Shown here: in pieces, positions 33,442 through 42,124 of the stretch | Layout: every line of letters starts with the position of its first letter | Position numbering within the stretch: position 1 is the first letter of the stretch | Source: Nocardia fusca NBRC 14340 | GTDB lineage: Bacteria; Actinomycetota; Actinomycetes; Mycobacteriales; Mycobacteriaceae | Direction of reading: 5' to 3' | Assembly: GCF_001618425.1 (NCBI RefSeq) | Contig: NZ_BDCU01000023.1 | Location: 62,001-126,000, forward strand | Length of the DNA: 64,000 nucleotides | The notes under the pieces: model-generated | Databases searched by the model: none | What the model was told of the DNA's origin: nothing | Seen by the model: the letters and a program-made list of their open reading frames with translations, nothing else | Position numbers and translations under genes: made by a program

Positions 33442-35481
33442 TCACAGCTCGATGCGCTGATCCTCGGGCAGGAAGAGCTTGTCCGATTCCACGACCCCGA
33501 ATGTCCGATAGAACTCGGCGATATTTCGGACGACCTGGTTGACCCGGAACTCGTCGGGGGCGTGGGTATCGCCGGCCAGCAGGCGTTCGGTCACCTCGGG
33601 GGTCGATTTGGAGCGCCAGATCCGCGCATAGGAATTGAACATGGTGTGGTAGTCGGGATTCGTGACGCCCTGACGCTGCTCGGCGATCCGGTAGGCGGCC
33701 AGCGCGATCTGCAGCCCGCGCAGATCGGCCAGGTTCTCGCCGACGGTGAGCGCGCCGTTCACATGCTGTTCCGGGGGCAACCCCTCCGGGACGAGTGCGT
33801 TGTACTGCTCGATGAGCTGCTGGGACTTCGCGTCGAAGGCGTCCCGGTCGGCGGGGGTCCACCAGTCGCGCTGGTTGCCGTCCCCGTCGAACTTCGAACC
33901 CTGATCGTCGAAACCGTGCCCGATCTCGTGTCCGATCACCGCGCCGACCCCGCCGTAGTTCACCGCGATCTCGGCGTCCTTGTCGAAGAACGGCGGCTGC
34001 AGGAAGGCGGCAGGGAACACGATCTCGTTGTTGGTGGCGGAATAGTAGGCGTTCACCGTCTGCGGTGAGGCGCTCCACTCGGACTTGTCCACCGGCTTTC
34101 CCAGCCGGTCGAAGGACCGCTTGACCTCGAAATCGTTGATGGCGCGCAGTGATTCGATGATCTTGCCGCGAGTGACTTTCAGTCCGGAGTAATCCACCCA
34201 CTTGTCCGGGTAGCCGAGCTTGGTGCCGATCTTGTCCAATTTCTCGATCGAGGCCTTCCGGGTTTCCGGGGACATCCAGGTGCTGTTGGTGAAATTCTCC
34301 CGGTAGGCCGCCATCAGATCGTCGACCATCGCCTGGACCCGTTGCTTGGCCTCGGGCGGGAAATGCTTGTCCACGTACAGCTTGCCCAGCTGTTCGCTCA
34401 GGTTGCTGTCCACCGAGCCCACGGCCGACTTCCAGAGCTCGGGCCGCTGCTTCAGCCCGGACATCAGCCGCCCGTTGAAATCGAAATTGGCGTCGGAGAT
34501 CTCCTTGGGCAGCACGTTCGCGTAGGTCTTGAGCACCGCCAGCTTCAGGTACTCGCGCCAGATCCCGATATCGGTCGCCGCCCAGATCTTGCCCGCTTCG
34601 GTGACGAACGAAGGCTGGTTCACCACCACCTTCGCGAACAGATCCTTGGGCCGGTCGGTGATCCCGCGAAGCCACGGATCCCAGTCGTACTCCGGGGCCA
34701 GAGCCGTGGCTTTGTCCCACTCGAAGACGTTGTAAGTGGCCTCCGCGTCGCGGTTGCGCACATTGTCCCAGTGAGCGGCGGCGATCCGCTTCTCCAGATC
34801 CAGCAGTCGCGCGGCCACCCCGGCGGGGTCGGGCATATCCGCGCCCTTGGCCAGGCGTTCCAGATACGTCCGGTAACCGGCCAGTTCCTCGGCGAACTGC
34901 GGGTCGCGATAGTACTGCTCGTCCAGGCCCAGCCCGGACTGGCCGATGGCGGGGATATAGGCCGAGGAATTCTTCTGGTCTGTACCCACTCCGATACCGA
35001 TCAGCCCGCCGATCGGCAGCCTGCCCATCACCTCGGCCAGGGCCGGTTTGTCCTTCGCATCCTCGATCTCGGCGAACATCGACTCCAGGGGCGTCAGACC
35101 CAGTCGCTCGATCTCGTCCAGATCCATCCGCGCGTCGTAGAGGTCGCGGATCTGCTGCGCCTCGGTACCGTCCTCCGGGTCGCTGATGCTCTCGATGATC
35201 TCCCGCAACTGCTGCTGGGTGCGTTCCCCGGCCTCGCTGAACGCCCCGTAGGAGGTCTTGTCCGGCGGCAGCTGGTACTCGCGCAGCCATTTACCGTTGA
35301 CGTGCCGGTAGAGATCGTCCTGGGGCCGGATCGCCGGGTCCGAACCGCTCATGTCGACGGTCACCAGCTTGAGGGGTGCGGCCTCCGAACACGAGGCCAG
35401 CCACGCGGCCGCGGGGGCCAGGCCCAGTGCGACGAGGAACCCACGGCGATCGAGCACGAACCGACGATCCGATGATTTCAA
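33442..35481 (-). CDS. M13-family zinc metallopeptidase, Tat-exported lipoprotein
   Basis: The 679-residue neprilysin/PepO-like peptidase has HEIGH (His518, Glu519, His522) and the third ligand Glu582 in ENLADLRG, the normal M13 arrangement. The N-terminus has twin arginines (LDRRGFLVALG) and a lipobox LASC, so it is probably Tat-exported and lipid-anchored. TTG 35481 is preferred because GGGGAGAGG lies 6 bases upstream; the longer frame adds an unlikely leader. A link to the siderophore is not evident; it is convergent with the formyltransferase gene. Confidence 0.88.
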   Translation of the reverse strand: MKSSDRRFVLDRRGFLVALGLAPAAAWLASCSEAAPLKLVTVDMSGSDPAIRPQDDLYRHVNGKWLREYQLPPDKTSYGAFSEAGERTQQQLREIIESISDPEDGTEAQQIRDLYDARMDLDEIERLGLTPLESMFAEIEDAKDKPALAEVMGRLPIGGLIGIGVGTDQKNSSAYIPAIGQSGLGLDEQYYRDPQFAEELAGYRTYLERLAKGADMPDPAGVAARLLDLEKRIAAAHWDNVRNRDAEATYNVFEWDKATALAPEYDWDPWLRGITDRPKDLFAKVVVNQPSFVTEAGKIWAATDIGIWREYLKLAVLKTYANVLPKEISDANFDFNGRLMSGLKQRPELWKSAVGSVDSNLSEQLGKLYVDKHFPPEAKQRVQAMVDDLMAAYRENFTNSTWMSPETRKASIEKLDKIGTKLGYPDKWVDYSGLKVTRGKIIESLRAINDFEVKRSFDRLGKPVDKSEWSASPQTVNAYYSATNNEIVFPAAFLQPPFFDKDAEIAVNYGGVGAVIGHEIGHGFDDQGSKFDGDGNQRDWWTPADRDAFDAKSQQLIEQYNALVPEGLPPEQHVNGALTVGENLADLRGLQIALAAYRIAEQRQGVTNPDYHTMFNSYARIWRSKSTPEVTERLLAGDTHAPDEFRVNQVVRNIAEFYRTFGVVESDKLFLPEDQRIEL

Positions 35482-35938
35482 CGAAACCTCTCCCCGATGC
35501 GGGACCCGCACCTCTCCTTGGCGAACCGGCCCCATGAGGCTACCGGCGCACCATCCGGCCGTCGCGCCGGGAGACACGGACCGTCCCGGCCTCGGGGCTA
35601 CGGGCATCAGCAGCCGGGGCCGCCCCCGGTTCCGGAGCGACACAGAGCGAGGGAGCGCAGCGACTGAGCGGCGGAGTGAAGAACCGGGGTCACAGGCCCC
35701 GACCCGCCCCGCCGACGGCGGGCAAATGAACACAACCCCGATTTCGCTCCGAGCTGGGGATTCGGTATCCTTGACCGGTTGCCTGCGGGCCCGGTGCCCG
35801 CGATTCGGCCGCGAACCCCCGGTGGTTGATCGTCGAGATCGTACAGAACCGCTGGTAGGCGCGCGTTCGAGTGGTGACAGACCATGCCCGTCGGGTCGGC
35901 AATCCGGCGTGCTTTTCGTCCAGGTCGAGGAGGCTGAA
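35482..35938. other. Divergent promoter region between the M13 gene and rplN
   Basis: These 457 bases hold no supported gene. They must contain the promoter of the rplN unit, since the terminator after rpsQ and 34 kb of inserted genes separate it from the upstream ribosomal genes. A short hairpin GCGGGC/GCCCGC lies at 35785-35801. I cannot place -10/-35 elements with confidence. Confidence 0.5.
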
Positions 35939-36307
35939 GTGATTCAGCAGGAGTCGCGGCTGCGCGTCGCCGACAACACGGGTGCCAAGGAGATACTCTG
36001 CATCCGCGTTCTCGGTGGTTCGTCGCGCCGCTATGCCGGTATCGGCGATGTCATCGTCGCCACTGTGAAAGACGCCATCCCCGGCGGCAACGTCAAACGG
36101 GGTGACGTCGTGAAGGCCGTCGTGGTGCGCACCACCAAGGAACGGCGCCGTCCGGATGGTTCCTACATCCGTTTCGACGAGAACGCCGCCGTGCTCATCA
36201 AGGCGGACAACGACCCGCGTGGCACCCGTATCTTCGGCCCGGTCGGGCGCGAGCTGCGCGACAAGAAGTTCATGAAGATCGTTTCGCTGGCCCCGGAGGT
36301 GCTCTGA
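35939..36307 (+). CDS. rplN: 50S ribosomal protein L14
   Basis: L14, 122 residues (family length), is recognised by QQESRLRVADNTGAKEI and GPVGRELRDKKFMKIVSLAPEVL; it lies at the subunit interface. The start is GTG 35939 after GAGGAGG. It is the first gene of the second ribosomal unit and is spaced one base from rplX. Confidence 0.96.
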   Translation: MIQQESRLRVADNTGAKEILCIRVLGGSSRRYAGIGDVIVATVKDAIPGGNVKRGDVVKAVVVRTTKERRRPDGSYIRFDENAAVLIKADNDPRGTRIFGPVGRELRDKKFMKIVSLAPEVL

Positions 36308-36308
36308 C

Positions 36309-36626
36309 ATGAAGGTGCACAAGGGCGATACCGTGCTCGTGGTCTCGGGCAAGGACAAGGGCGCCAAGGGCAAGGTCATCCAGGCCTTCCCGAAGGACAA
36401 CCGGATCCTGGTCGAGGGCGTGAACCGGATCAAGAAGCACGTCGCGAACTCCGCGAACCTGCGTGGCGCCTCGTCCGGCGGCATCGTGACCCAGGAAGCG
36501 CCCATCCACGTGTCCAACGTGATGGTCGTCGACTCGGACGGTAACCCGACCCGGATCGGCTACCGCACCGACGAAGAAACCGGCAAGCGGGTTCGGATCT
36601 CCCGTAAGAACGGGAAGGACATCTGA
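36309..36626 (+). CDS. rplX: 50S ribosomal protein L24
   Basis: L24, 105 residues, has the KOW motif at its N-terminus (KGDTVLVVSGKDKGAKGKV) and the EGVNRIKKH segment. It is an early 23S rRNA-binding assembly protein. It is spaced one base from its neighbours on both sides. Confidence 0.96.
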   Translation: MKVHKGDTVLVVSGKDKGAKGKVIQAFPKDNRILVEGVNRIKKHVANSANLRGASSGGIVTQEAPIHVSNVMVVDSDGNPTRIGYRTDEETGKRVRISRKNGKDI

Positions 36627-36627
36627 T

Positions 36628-37191
36628 ATGACCACCACCGAGAAAGTGCAGCCCCGGCTGAAGCAGCGCTACCGTGCCGAGATCAAGGACGCGCTGAACA
36701 ACGAGTTCAACTATGCCAACGTCATGCAGATCCCGGGCGTGGTCAAGGTCGTGGTGAACATGGGTGTCGGCGACGCCGCCCGGGACGCCAAGCTGATCAA
36801 CGGTGCGGTCGATGACCTGGCCCTGATCACCGGCCAGAAGCCGCAGATCCGCAAGGCCACCAAGTCCATCGCGCAGTTCAAACTGCGTGAGGGTATGCCG
36901 ATCGGCGCCAAGGTCACCCTGCGCGGCGACCGGATGTGGGAGTTCCTGGACCGCCTGGTCTCGATCGCCCTGCCCCGTATCCGCGACTTCCGCGGCCTGT
37001 CGCCCAAGCAGTTCGACGGCAACGGCAACTACACGTTCGGCCTGAGCGAGCAGTCGATGTTCCACGAGATCGATGTGGACAAGATCGACCGTCCGCGCGG
37101 TATGGACATCACCGTTGTCACCACCGCGACCAACAACGAAGAAGGCCGTGCCCTGCTGAAGCACCTCGGCTTCCCGTTCAAGGAGAACTGA
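36628..37191 (+). CDS. rplE: 50S ribosomal protein L5
   Basis: L5, 187 residues, binds 5S rRNA and the P-site tRNA. Diagnostic parts are NVMQIPGVVKVVVNMGVG, KKFIAQ-like KSIAQFKLREGMPIG and IRDFRGLSPKQFDGNGNY. Length and start are normal. Confidence 0.96.
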   Translation: MTTTEKVQPRLKQRYRAEIKDALNNEFNYANVMQIPGVVKVVVNMGVGDAARDAKLINGAVDDLALITGQKPQIRKATKSIAQFKLREGMPIGAKVTLRGDRMWEFLDRLVSIALPRIRDFRGLSPKQFDGNGNYTFGLSEQSMFHEIDVDKIDRPRGMDITVVTTATNNEEGRALLKHLGFPFKEN

Positions 37192-37194
37192 GAC

Positions 37195-37380
37195 ATGGCC
37201 AAGAAAGCACTGGTCAACAAGGCCAACCGCAAGCCGAAGTTCGCTGTCCGCGCCTACACTCGCTGCCAGCGCTGCGGCCGGCCGCACGCGGTGTACCGCA
37301 AGTTCGGCCTGTGCCGCGTGTGCTTGCGCGAAATGGCGCACCGCGGCGAACTGCCGGGCGTGCACAAGAGCTCCTGGTGA
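37195..37380 (+). CDS. rpsN: 30S ribosomal protein S14, zinc-binding short form
   Basis: The 61-residue S14 has two CxxC pairs (CQRC and CRVC), the zinc-containing type. It ends GELPGVHKSSW. The last 45 or so bases of the gene recur at 37550-37590 and 49890-49928, so its 3' end appears to be a recombination site. A strong terminator follows; rpsH, normally adjacent, lies 13.4 kb downstream. Confidence 0.96.
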   Translation: MAKKALVNKANRKPKFAVRAYTRCQRCGRPHAVYRKFGLCRVCLREMAHRGELPGVHKSSW

Positions 37381-37383
37381 GCT
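37335..37383 (+). repeat. rpsN 3'-end repeat, copy A (intact gene)
   Basis: This end of rpsN plus three following bases is the source copy of a direct repeat. Part 37345-37383 matches 49890-49928 at 35 of 39 bases, including the last 21 bases without a mismatch. Part 37335-37375 matches 37550-37590 at 37 of 41 bases. Confidence 0.8.
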
Positions 37384-37425
37384 GACCCGGGCCGGAGACT
37401 GTCCGGTCCGGATCGACACAACCTG

Positions 37426-37458
37426 AAAGGGACCCGAGCCGCGGCTCGGGTCCCTTTT
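37426..37458 (+). terminator. Strong terminator after rpsN
   Basis: AAAGGGACCCGAGCC (37426-37440) pairs perfectly with 37443-37457 around a GC loop, ending in TTTT. It closes the second ribosomal unit. Confidence 0.9.
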
Positions 37459-37761
37459 GCGCTTCCTCCCGGCGGTGTGTGATCCGCGCCATAGACCGAT
37501 ACGGCGTCAATAATAGGGACTTCTCTGCTGCCGTTCCGGTGACACCGAAGGCGCACCGCGGCGAGCTGCCCGGCGTGCACTACAGCTCCTCGGCGTGTTC
37601 GGCCGCCGATTGTTCCCGGATCCGATGCCGTCTGGCACACTTGCTGGATGGCTGCCGTGCTTTTCGACTGCCGTAACGGCGCTGCCTGTCCCAGTGGGCC
37701 GTGTCGTGGTGCAGCTCGGTTGATCGGCCCGGGTTGATCAGGCGATTGCCGAGGTGATGAC
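37459..37761 (+). other. Intergenic region with a decayed rpsN tail
   Basis: No gene is supported between the terminator and the DUF1023-type gene. It includes repeat copy B at 37550-37590; a 65-codon frame through it keeps the S14 reading frame (GELPGVHYSS) but is probably a relic. Confidence 0.55.
37550..37590 (+). repeat. rpsN 3'-end repeat, copy B (decayed)
   Basis: These bases match 37335-37375 of rpsN at 37 of 41 positions. Two differences change the Lys codon AAG to TAC; the stop codon is lost. It lies 170 bases downstream of the real gene end. Confidence 0.75.
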
Positions 37762-38997
37762 ATGGACCGCTCCGGGCCGGGTGTGGATTGGCTTCTGGCG
37801 GATCTGAGCCCCGGAGTCCTACAGGCCAGACTGTTGGCCCGGCGTTTGGACCGGATAGTCCAGGAAATGGGCGAAGGTATTTCCGAAGCACTGTATCGCA
37901 GGACACGTGATGCGGTGGTGCGCGGCAACCATGAATTCATTTTGGCCGACCCGGACAACGACCGAGTGCTCCGAGAACTCTTGCGGCAAGAAACACCCGT
38001 CGCCGCCTCCGGGCCGCCGCGTCCGGATATCGGATTGCCCGGCGATCCACGGCAGCTCCGGGAGGTCTGGGAAGATCTCTCTTCATCCGACAGAGCCGAA
38101 CTTTTCCATTTGGATCCGTTCCTCGGAAACCGGGAGGGGATCCCGACGGCGGATCGAGATATTTACACCCGCCGCGCCCTGGATGGTCTCCTCGAGCGAG
38201 CCCGAGGAGCGAACGATCACACGCGGGCCGCGGCTTACGCCAAGATAAAGAGAATGCTCGATGAGCCCGGGCTCTACCTCACCTACATCGACAACGATGG
38301 AGGGCTGGCGTTCTCGCGGGGTAATCCGGATTTCTCCCGCAACACCGCCGTACTGCTGCAACCTGCTCAACGACCTCAACACGTGCTCGATTACGCGAGT
38401 TCGACTGTGGAACAGTTCCATCAGTTGGCGCTACGCACCGCGCCCAATTCCAGAACGGCGGTGAGCTACTGGGGCGTCTACAACCAGCCCCAGTCCATGC
38501 TGCAGGCGATGTTTCCCCAGTTCGCCCAGGACGGTGCTGCCCGAGTGCGGGACTATCACGAGGGTTTGCGGGCAACGCATGAGGGGCCGTCCGCGCACAT
38601 CACCACGATCGGTCATTCCTACGGGAGCGTCCTTGCCGGCCACTCCGCCGGCTACGGAGAGACGCTGAACACGGACGTCGTCGTGTCCATGGGCAGCTGG
38701 GGAATGGGCGCGGACCACGTCGGTGAGTTGAGTCTCACCGGGGTCTCGCCGGAACGAACCGGCGAGCGTGTATTCTCCACAATTTCTCCGACCGACTTCG
38801 TTCAATTGATGCCGGACACACACGGCAGATTACCTACTGATCGTGATTTCGACGCGACGGTATTTGCCTCCACTCCGCGTTTTGCCGGACAATGGAACCC
38901 GTTGGACCACTCGGTGGAAGCCTATCTGCACTCCGGAAATCCGGCTTCGGGAAATATCGGCCTTATTATCACCGGATACGGCGACCTGGTTGCCTGA
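37762..38997 (+). CDS. DUF1023-type alpha/beta hydrolase
   Basis: The 411-residue protein ends in an alpha/beta-hydrolase domain with the nucleophile elbow GHSYGSVLAG (near residue 290), then DVVVSMGSWGMG and a C-terminal DHSVEAYL that could supply the His. This matches the DUF1023 family found in actinobacteria, often beside small helical or ESX-type proteins; the substrate is unknown. The N-terminal half is helical and charged, with no signal peptide. GC content and codon choice are a little lower than in neighbours. The gene 24 bases downstream is probably its partner. Confidence 0.75.
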   Translation: MDRSGPGVDWLLADLSPGVLQARLLARRLDRIVQEMGEGISEALYRRTRDAVVRGNHEFILADPDNDRVLRELLRQETPVAASGPPRPDIGLPGDPRQLREVWEDLSSSDRAELFHLDPFLGNREGIPTADRDIYTRRALDGLLERARGANDHTRAAAYAKIKRMLDEPGLYLTYIDNDGGLAFSRGNPDFSRNTAVLLQPAQRPQHVLDYASSTVEQFHQLALRTAPNSRTAVSYWGVYNQPQSMLQAMFPQFAQDGAARVRDYHEGLRATHEGPSAHITTIGHSYGSVLAGHSAGYGETLNTDVVVSMGSWGMGADHVGELSLTGVSPERTGERVFSTISPTDFVQLMPDTHGRLPTDRDFDATVFASTPRFAGQWNPLDHSVEAYLHSGNPASGNIGLIITGYGDLVA

Positions 38998-39021
38998 TGA
39001 TATTGCGGCAGGAGATACACG

Positions 39022-39582
39022 ATGGACGGTGGTATGAATTCCGATCGGACCCAGGCGGCGGCGCGGGAGCAGTTGTACCGCCATCTCCTGCGAACGCTGC
39101 GTATGCTTCCGGCCGAATCGGCATTGTCACTGGTGCATCCGGAGCTCCCGGAGGCGCGGCTACACCGGGGCGTGATTCTGCCCTGCGAAGATGCCGATCC
39201 GGAAGTCGATGCGGAGTTCTTCGACATCGCGTACTGGCTCACCGGCGTGGCTTCGGAGGTCGCGGGCGAATGCTTCGACCTGATCGTGCGTGCATGGATC
39301 GGGTTCGGATGGCCGACTCGCGCGGACCGTGAGTCCCCGCCGCGAGCGGCCTATACCCGAACCCCTGACCAATTCGGGCTATCCGTTCGGGAAAGTGTGG
39401 ATGGATACGTGAGCCTGTCGGGTGCGACTCCTCCGTTCGCTCGGGATACACCCGCAGGAGACCCGTTCCCGCAGACCATCGAATATCAGCTCTCGTCACC
39501 GGATGGGGCCGGGCCGGATAGTATTTCGCCGGCGACCGTCACTGATCCTGCCGCGCAGCCGGACCACAGAGATCCCGGTTAG
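39022..39582 (+). CDS. Hypothetical protein, likely partner of the DUF1023 hydrolase
   Basis: I do not recognise this 186-residue protein. It has no signal peptide or membrane segment and is acidic, with a Pro/Ser-rich C-terminal tail from about residue 130. AGGAGA lies upstream of ATG 39022; ATG 39034 is an alternative start. It follows the hydrolase by 24 bases on the same strand, so co-expression is likely. Its possible role as chaperone or immunity partner is only a guess. Confidence 0.6.
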   Translation: MDGGMNSDRTQAAAREQLYRHLLRTLRMLPAESALSLVHPELPEARLHRGVILPCEDADPEVDAEFFDIAYWLTGVASEVAGECFDLIVRAWIGFGWPTRADRESPPRAAYTRTPDQFGLSVRESVDGYVSLSGATPPFARDTPAGDPFPQTIEYQLSSPDGAGPDSISPATVTDPAAQPDHRDPG

Positions 39583-39930
39583 GGCGGCGTTCCCTCGGCG
39601 GCTTCTCGATGCGCCCGGTTATCCCGTCTTCGGCAGATCAGGCCGTGCTCAGGTCGTCACGAGGAAAGAGATCGTGGTGGCGAGTCGGGCGGCCGGCTAT
39701 GCACGAAGCAAACCGCCCACGAGAAGCAGCAATGACTCCTGAGCCCGGGCATGCGCGGTGTGCTTGTCCTCGGCGTGGGCCCTGCGTGATGCAGCGGTAG
39801 TGGCGGCCGAGTGCGGACCAGGGCGGCCGTGCTCGAACCGGTAGGCGTTGCGGCATAGTCGAATTCGTTCCCAGCGGCGAAGAGAACCGGATAAACCGGG
39901 CGCGAACCGCTTCGGTTAGTATCGGCAACT
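39583..39930. other. Intergenic region without recognised features
   Basis: I see no supported gene, repeat or strong hairpin in these 348 bases. Confidence 0.5.
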
Positions 39931-40338
39931 GTGAGGCATATCGCGCGGGCGCCGCAGCTGCTGCGGGTGCTCGTGCTCGTTTTCGCCGCGGTGGTGCTGA
40001 CGCTGGAGGTCCGCGACGGCCAGATGGTCGATCCGCGGGAAACCACCTATGTCTCGCTCGTGTCCTTCTTTGTCGCGGAAAGTAATTCGGCCGAATCCGA
40101 GGTCGAACGGCCCGGCGAATCCGGCGGGCAGTCCGTGCACTGCCGCTACGCCTGCGCGCGTGCCGCGGTGCCGCGTCCCCGGCCGGGTGACCTGTGGTCT
40201 ATTGCGCTGATCTTCATGGGTCTTGTTGTGGGACTGCTGGATTACGCGCGCCGCACCTCGTCGCGGGTGCTACCGGCGTCCTCTCCGGCCGCGACCGGAG
40301 AAGAGATTCTGCTGCGTCTGTGCGTCTGCCGGAGATGA
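39931..40338 (+). CDS. Small hypothetical membrane protein
   Basis: The 135-residue frame starts at GTG 39931. Two hydrophobic segments are clear (about residues 10-26, LLRVLVLVFAAVVLTL, and 89-105, WSIALIFMGLVVGLL), joined by a polar loop with two Cys. Both ends would be cytosolic or both outside. No family is recognised. No strong ribosome site is seen, so the gene is uncertain. Confidence 0.5.
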   Translation: MRHIARAPQLLRVLVLVFAAVVLTLEVRDGQMVDPRETTYVSLVSFFVAESNSAESEVERPGESGGQSVHCRYACARAAVPRPRPGDLWSIALIFMGLVVGLLDYARRTSSRVLPASSPAATGEEILLRLCVCRR

Positions 40339-40834
40339 CAGGTCTGCGCCGAGCAGGCGGGCCGATGCCCGCCCCGCCGCTGCGGGCTGCCCCGACATCG
40401 GGACGTGCGATCTCGGAGACGGCTGTGCTGGGTTGGTGCGCGTACCGCGGGTGACCCCGGGTACCGGTCCGTGATCGTGACCTGCCGGATGCGGGCCCAG
40501 GCGAACGGAAAGCCGGTGTCGGGCCCGCGCCGGTCGTGCGCATCGATTCGTTCGTCACGGACCGTCTCCGCCCGCGCGCTGTCCGCTTCTGCTCCGGCGG
40601 TCTCGCAGCGGTGGCTTTCGCGCCTCCGAAAGGCGTCGGCGGAGCTGTCCGGCAACGGATGCTCCCATCCCGGCGCCGGTCCCGCAGAAAGGAACGCGCC
40701 GAACGTAACAGCCCTTTTCGCTTTCGGCCCGGCGCTCGGTCGCCCGAGCGGACAAGGGCCCTGCCGACTGCCGTCCATGGCGGCGCAAGAGCACATCGGA
40801 CACCCACGATCAAACGACTACACAGGAGATATTC
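40339..40834. other. Intergenic region without recognised features
   Basis: Several long frames cross these 496 bases on both strands, but none has a good start or a recognisable product. An AGGAGAT ribosome site for the next gene lies at the right end. Confidence 0.5.
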
Positions 40835-41170
40835 GTGAGATTCCACCTTCCACTGGCCGTCCTCGCGGCTTCGGCCGGCTGTCTCGTTCTCGGGAGCGGC
40901 CCGGCTTCGGCGCTGTCGGTCGATCGCTCCGAGGAAGCGGTCGCCGTGCACCTCACCGACGCGGAGGCCCGGGCGATCGAGGACTTGAACCTCGGCCCGG
41001 TGCTCGGCGCATTGCCACCCAACTTCACCCCGGAAGCGAAACAACGTCTCGGTGAGAGCATCACCGAGTACGCCGGCCGAGCGGCCGACCATCCGGGATC
41101 GACCCTGTCGGTCATCATCGACCAGCCGATCGCGGCGCCGCCGGGGGTGAGTGTCACCGTCACCCGCTGA
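40835..41170 (+). CDS. Small secreted protein of unknown function
   Basis: The 111-residue protein has a clear Sec signal peptide, ending in GSGPASA around residue 26. The mature part is about 85 residues, mildly acidic, with no Cys and no recognised domain. GTG 40835 follows AGGAGAT at 4 bases. It is monocistronic, ending in a hairpin shared with the convergent methyltransferase gene. Confidence 0.7.
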   Translation: MRFHLPLAVLAASAGCLVLGSGPASALSVDRSEEAVAVHLTDAEARAIEDLNLGPVLGALPPNFTPEAKQRLGESITEYAGRAADHPGSTLSVIIDQPIAAPPGVSVTVTR

Positions 41171-41184
41171 TCCGCGGGTGATCA

Positions 41185-41221
41185 CCGCCCGGCCGGCGAA
41201 ACCCCGATTCCGGCCGGGCGG
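41185..41221. terminator. Hairpin between convergent genes
   Basis: CCGCCCGGCCGG (41185-41196) pairs with 41210-41221 across a 13-base loop. It lies 14 bases after the secreted-protein stop and 30 bases past the methyltransferase stop; no T-run. Confidence 0.55.
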
Positions 41222-41250
41222 TCCGGCGCGTATGTTCGGGGCGGGTTCGA

Positions 41251-41943
41251 TCAGATCCAGACCGACGCCATCGTGAAGGGATGTCCGCGCAGGTGCGCCC
41301 AGTTGGGTTTTGCGGCGATCCAGGTGTCATCGATCGAACTCTCGGCGAGTTCGGCCAGCTGCCATCCGGCCGCGACACCGGCCGTCACATGATCGCCGAA
41401 GGTGTGCAGGTGGGTGGATATGGCCAGGGGTTCGCCGTCGGAGCCGGTGTAGTGGGTGGGCATACCGGTGACCATCATGAACTGCGGATGGTAGCTGACC
41501 AGGACGAATACTCCGCCGGGCGCGGCCAGTCTGCGCGCTTCGGTGTAGAACGGCGCGAGTTCGGGCAGATGTTCGTCGATCAGCGAGGAGATCACGAGAT
41601 CATAAGCGGCGCCGGGGAACCCGGTATCGCGGACATCGCCTTGCGTGAGCTCGGTGTGGATACCGCGCCGCCGGGCGCGTCGCAGCATACCTTCGCTGAG
41701 GTCGATGCCGTCGATCTGTGCTGTGCCACGCTCGCGCAGCCAGGCCGCGGTGCGGCCGGTGCCGCAACCCAGGTCGGCTGCCCGCCGCAGCTGCGGCCAC
41801 GCCGGCCGGCGCAGGCGGTCGAGCAGCGCGAGATCCATATCGTCGAGCACGGTCTGCTCGTAGGTGGGTGCCCATCCGTCGTAGCCGGTGGCGACATCGA
41901 CTGTTCGGTAGTGGCGACGGTCGAAATCGGCGAAGGTCGGCAT
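41251..41943 (-). CDS. Class I SAM-dependent methyltransferase
   Basis: The 230-residue protein has a Rossmann methyltransferase core: motif I ADLGCGTGRTAAWL near residue 57, acidic IDGIDLSEGML, then TQGDVRDTGF and YDLVISSLIDEHL. The YDGWAPTYEQTV start is like UbiE/small-molecule methyltransferases. The substrate is unknown. ATG 41943 is preferred; a TTG start would add 12 residues. Confidence 0.85.
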   Translation of the reverse strand: MPTFADFDRRHYRTVDVATGYDGWAPTYEQTVLDDMDLALLDRLRRPAWPQLRRAADLGCGTGRTAAWLRERGTAQIDGIDLSEGMLRRARRRGIHTELTQGDVRDTGFPGAAYDLVISSLIDEHLPELAPFYTEARRLAAPGGVFVLVSYHPQFMMVTGMPTHYTGSDGEPLAISTHLHTFGDHVTAGVAAGWQLAELAESSIDDTWIAAKPNWAHLRGHPFTMASVWI

Positions 41944-42124
41944 GGCCCCATCGTGCGGGGCCGCCCGGCGCGCGTGCAACGGATTTCCGGCCCGTCCGGA
42001 AGTTATCGAGACAAGAGTTGGTCGGTGTTTCTTATTTGTATCGGTGGCCGTTCACTGCGAAACGGTGGCGGACCCGACACCGTGACCGCTGGCCCGCGGA
42101 CCCCCGCGCGCTACATTCGGTGAT

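Noticed and set aside
34342..35475. Plus-strand frame of 377 codons opposite the M13 peptidase
   Set aside because: The opposite strand has the HExxH and ENLADLRG motifs and a signal peptide; this frame has none.
37479..37676. 65-codon plus frame carrying GELPGVHYSS
   Set aside because: It arises from the decayed rpsN tail copy. No ribosome site and no S14 zinc motifs, so I list it only as a repeat.
40214..41185. Minus-strand frame of 323 codons across an otherwise empty region
   Set aside because: Arg/Pro/Gly-rich, no start signal, and it covers the secreted-protein gene, which has a signal peptide and ribosome site.
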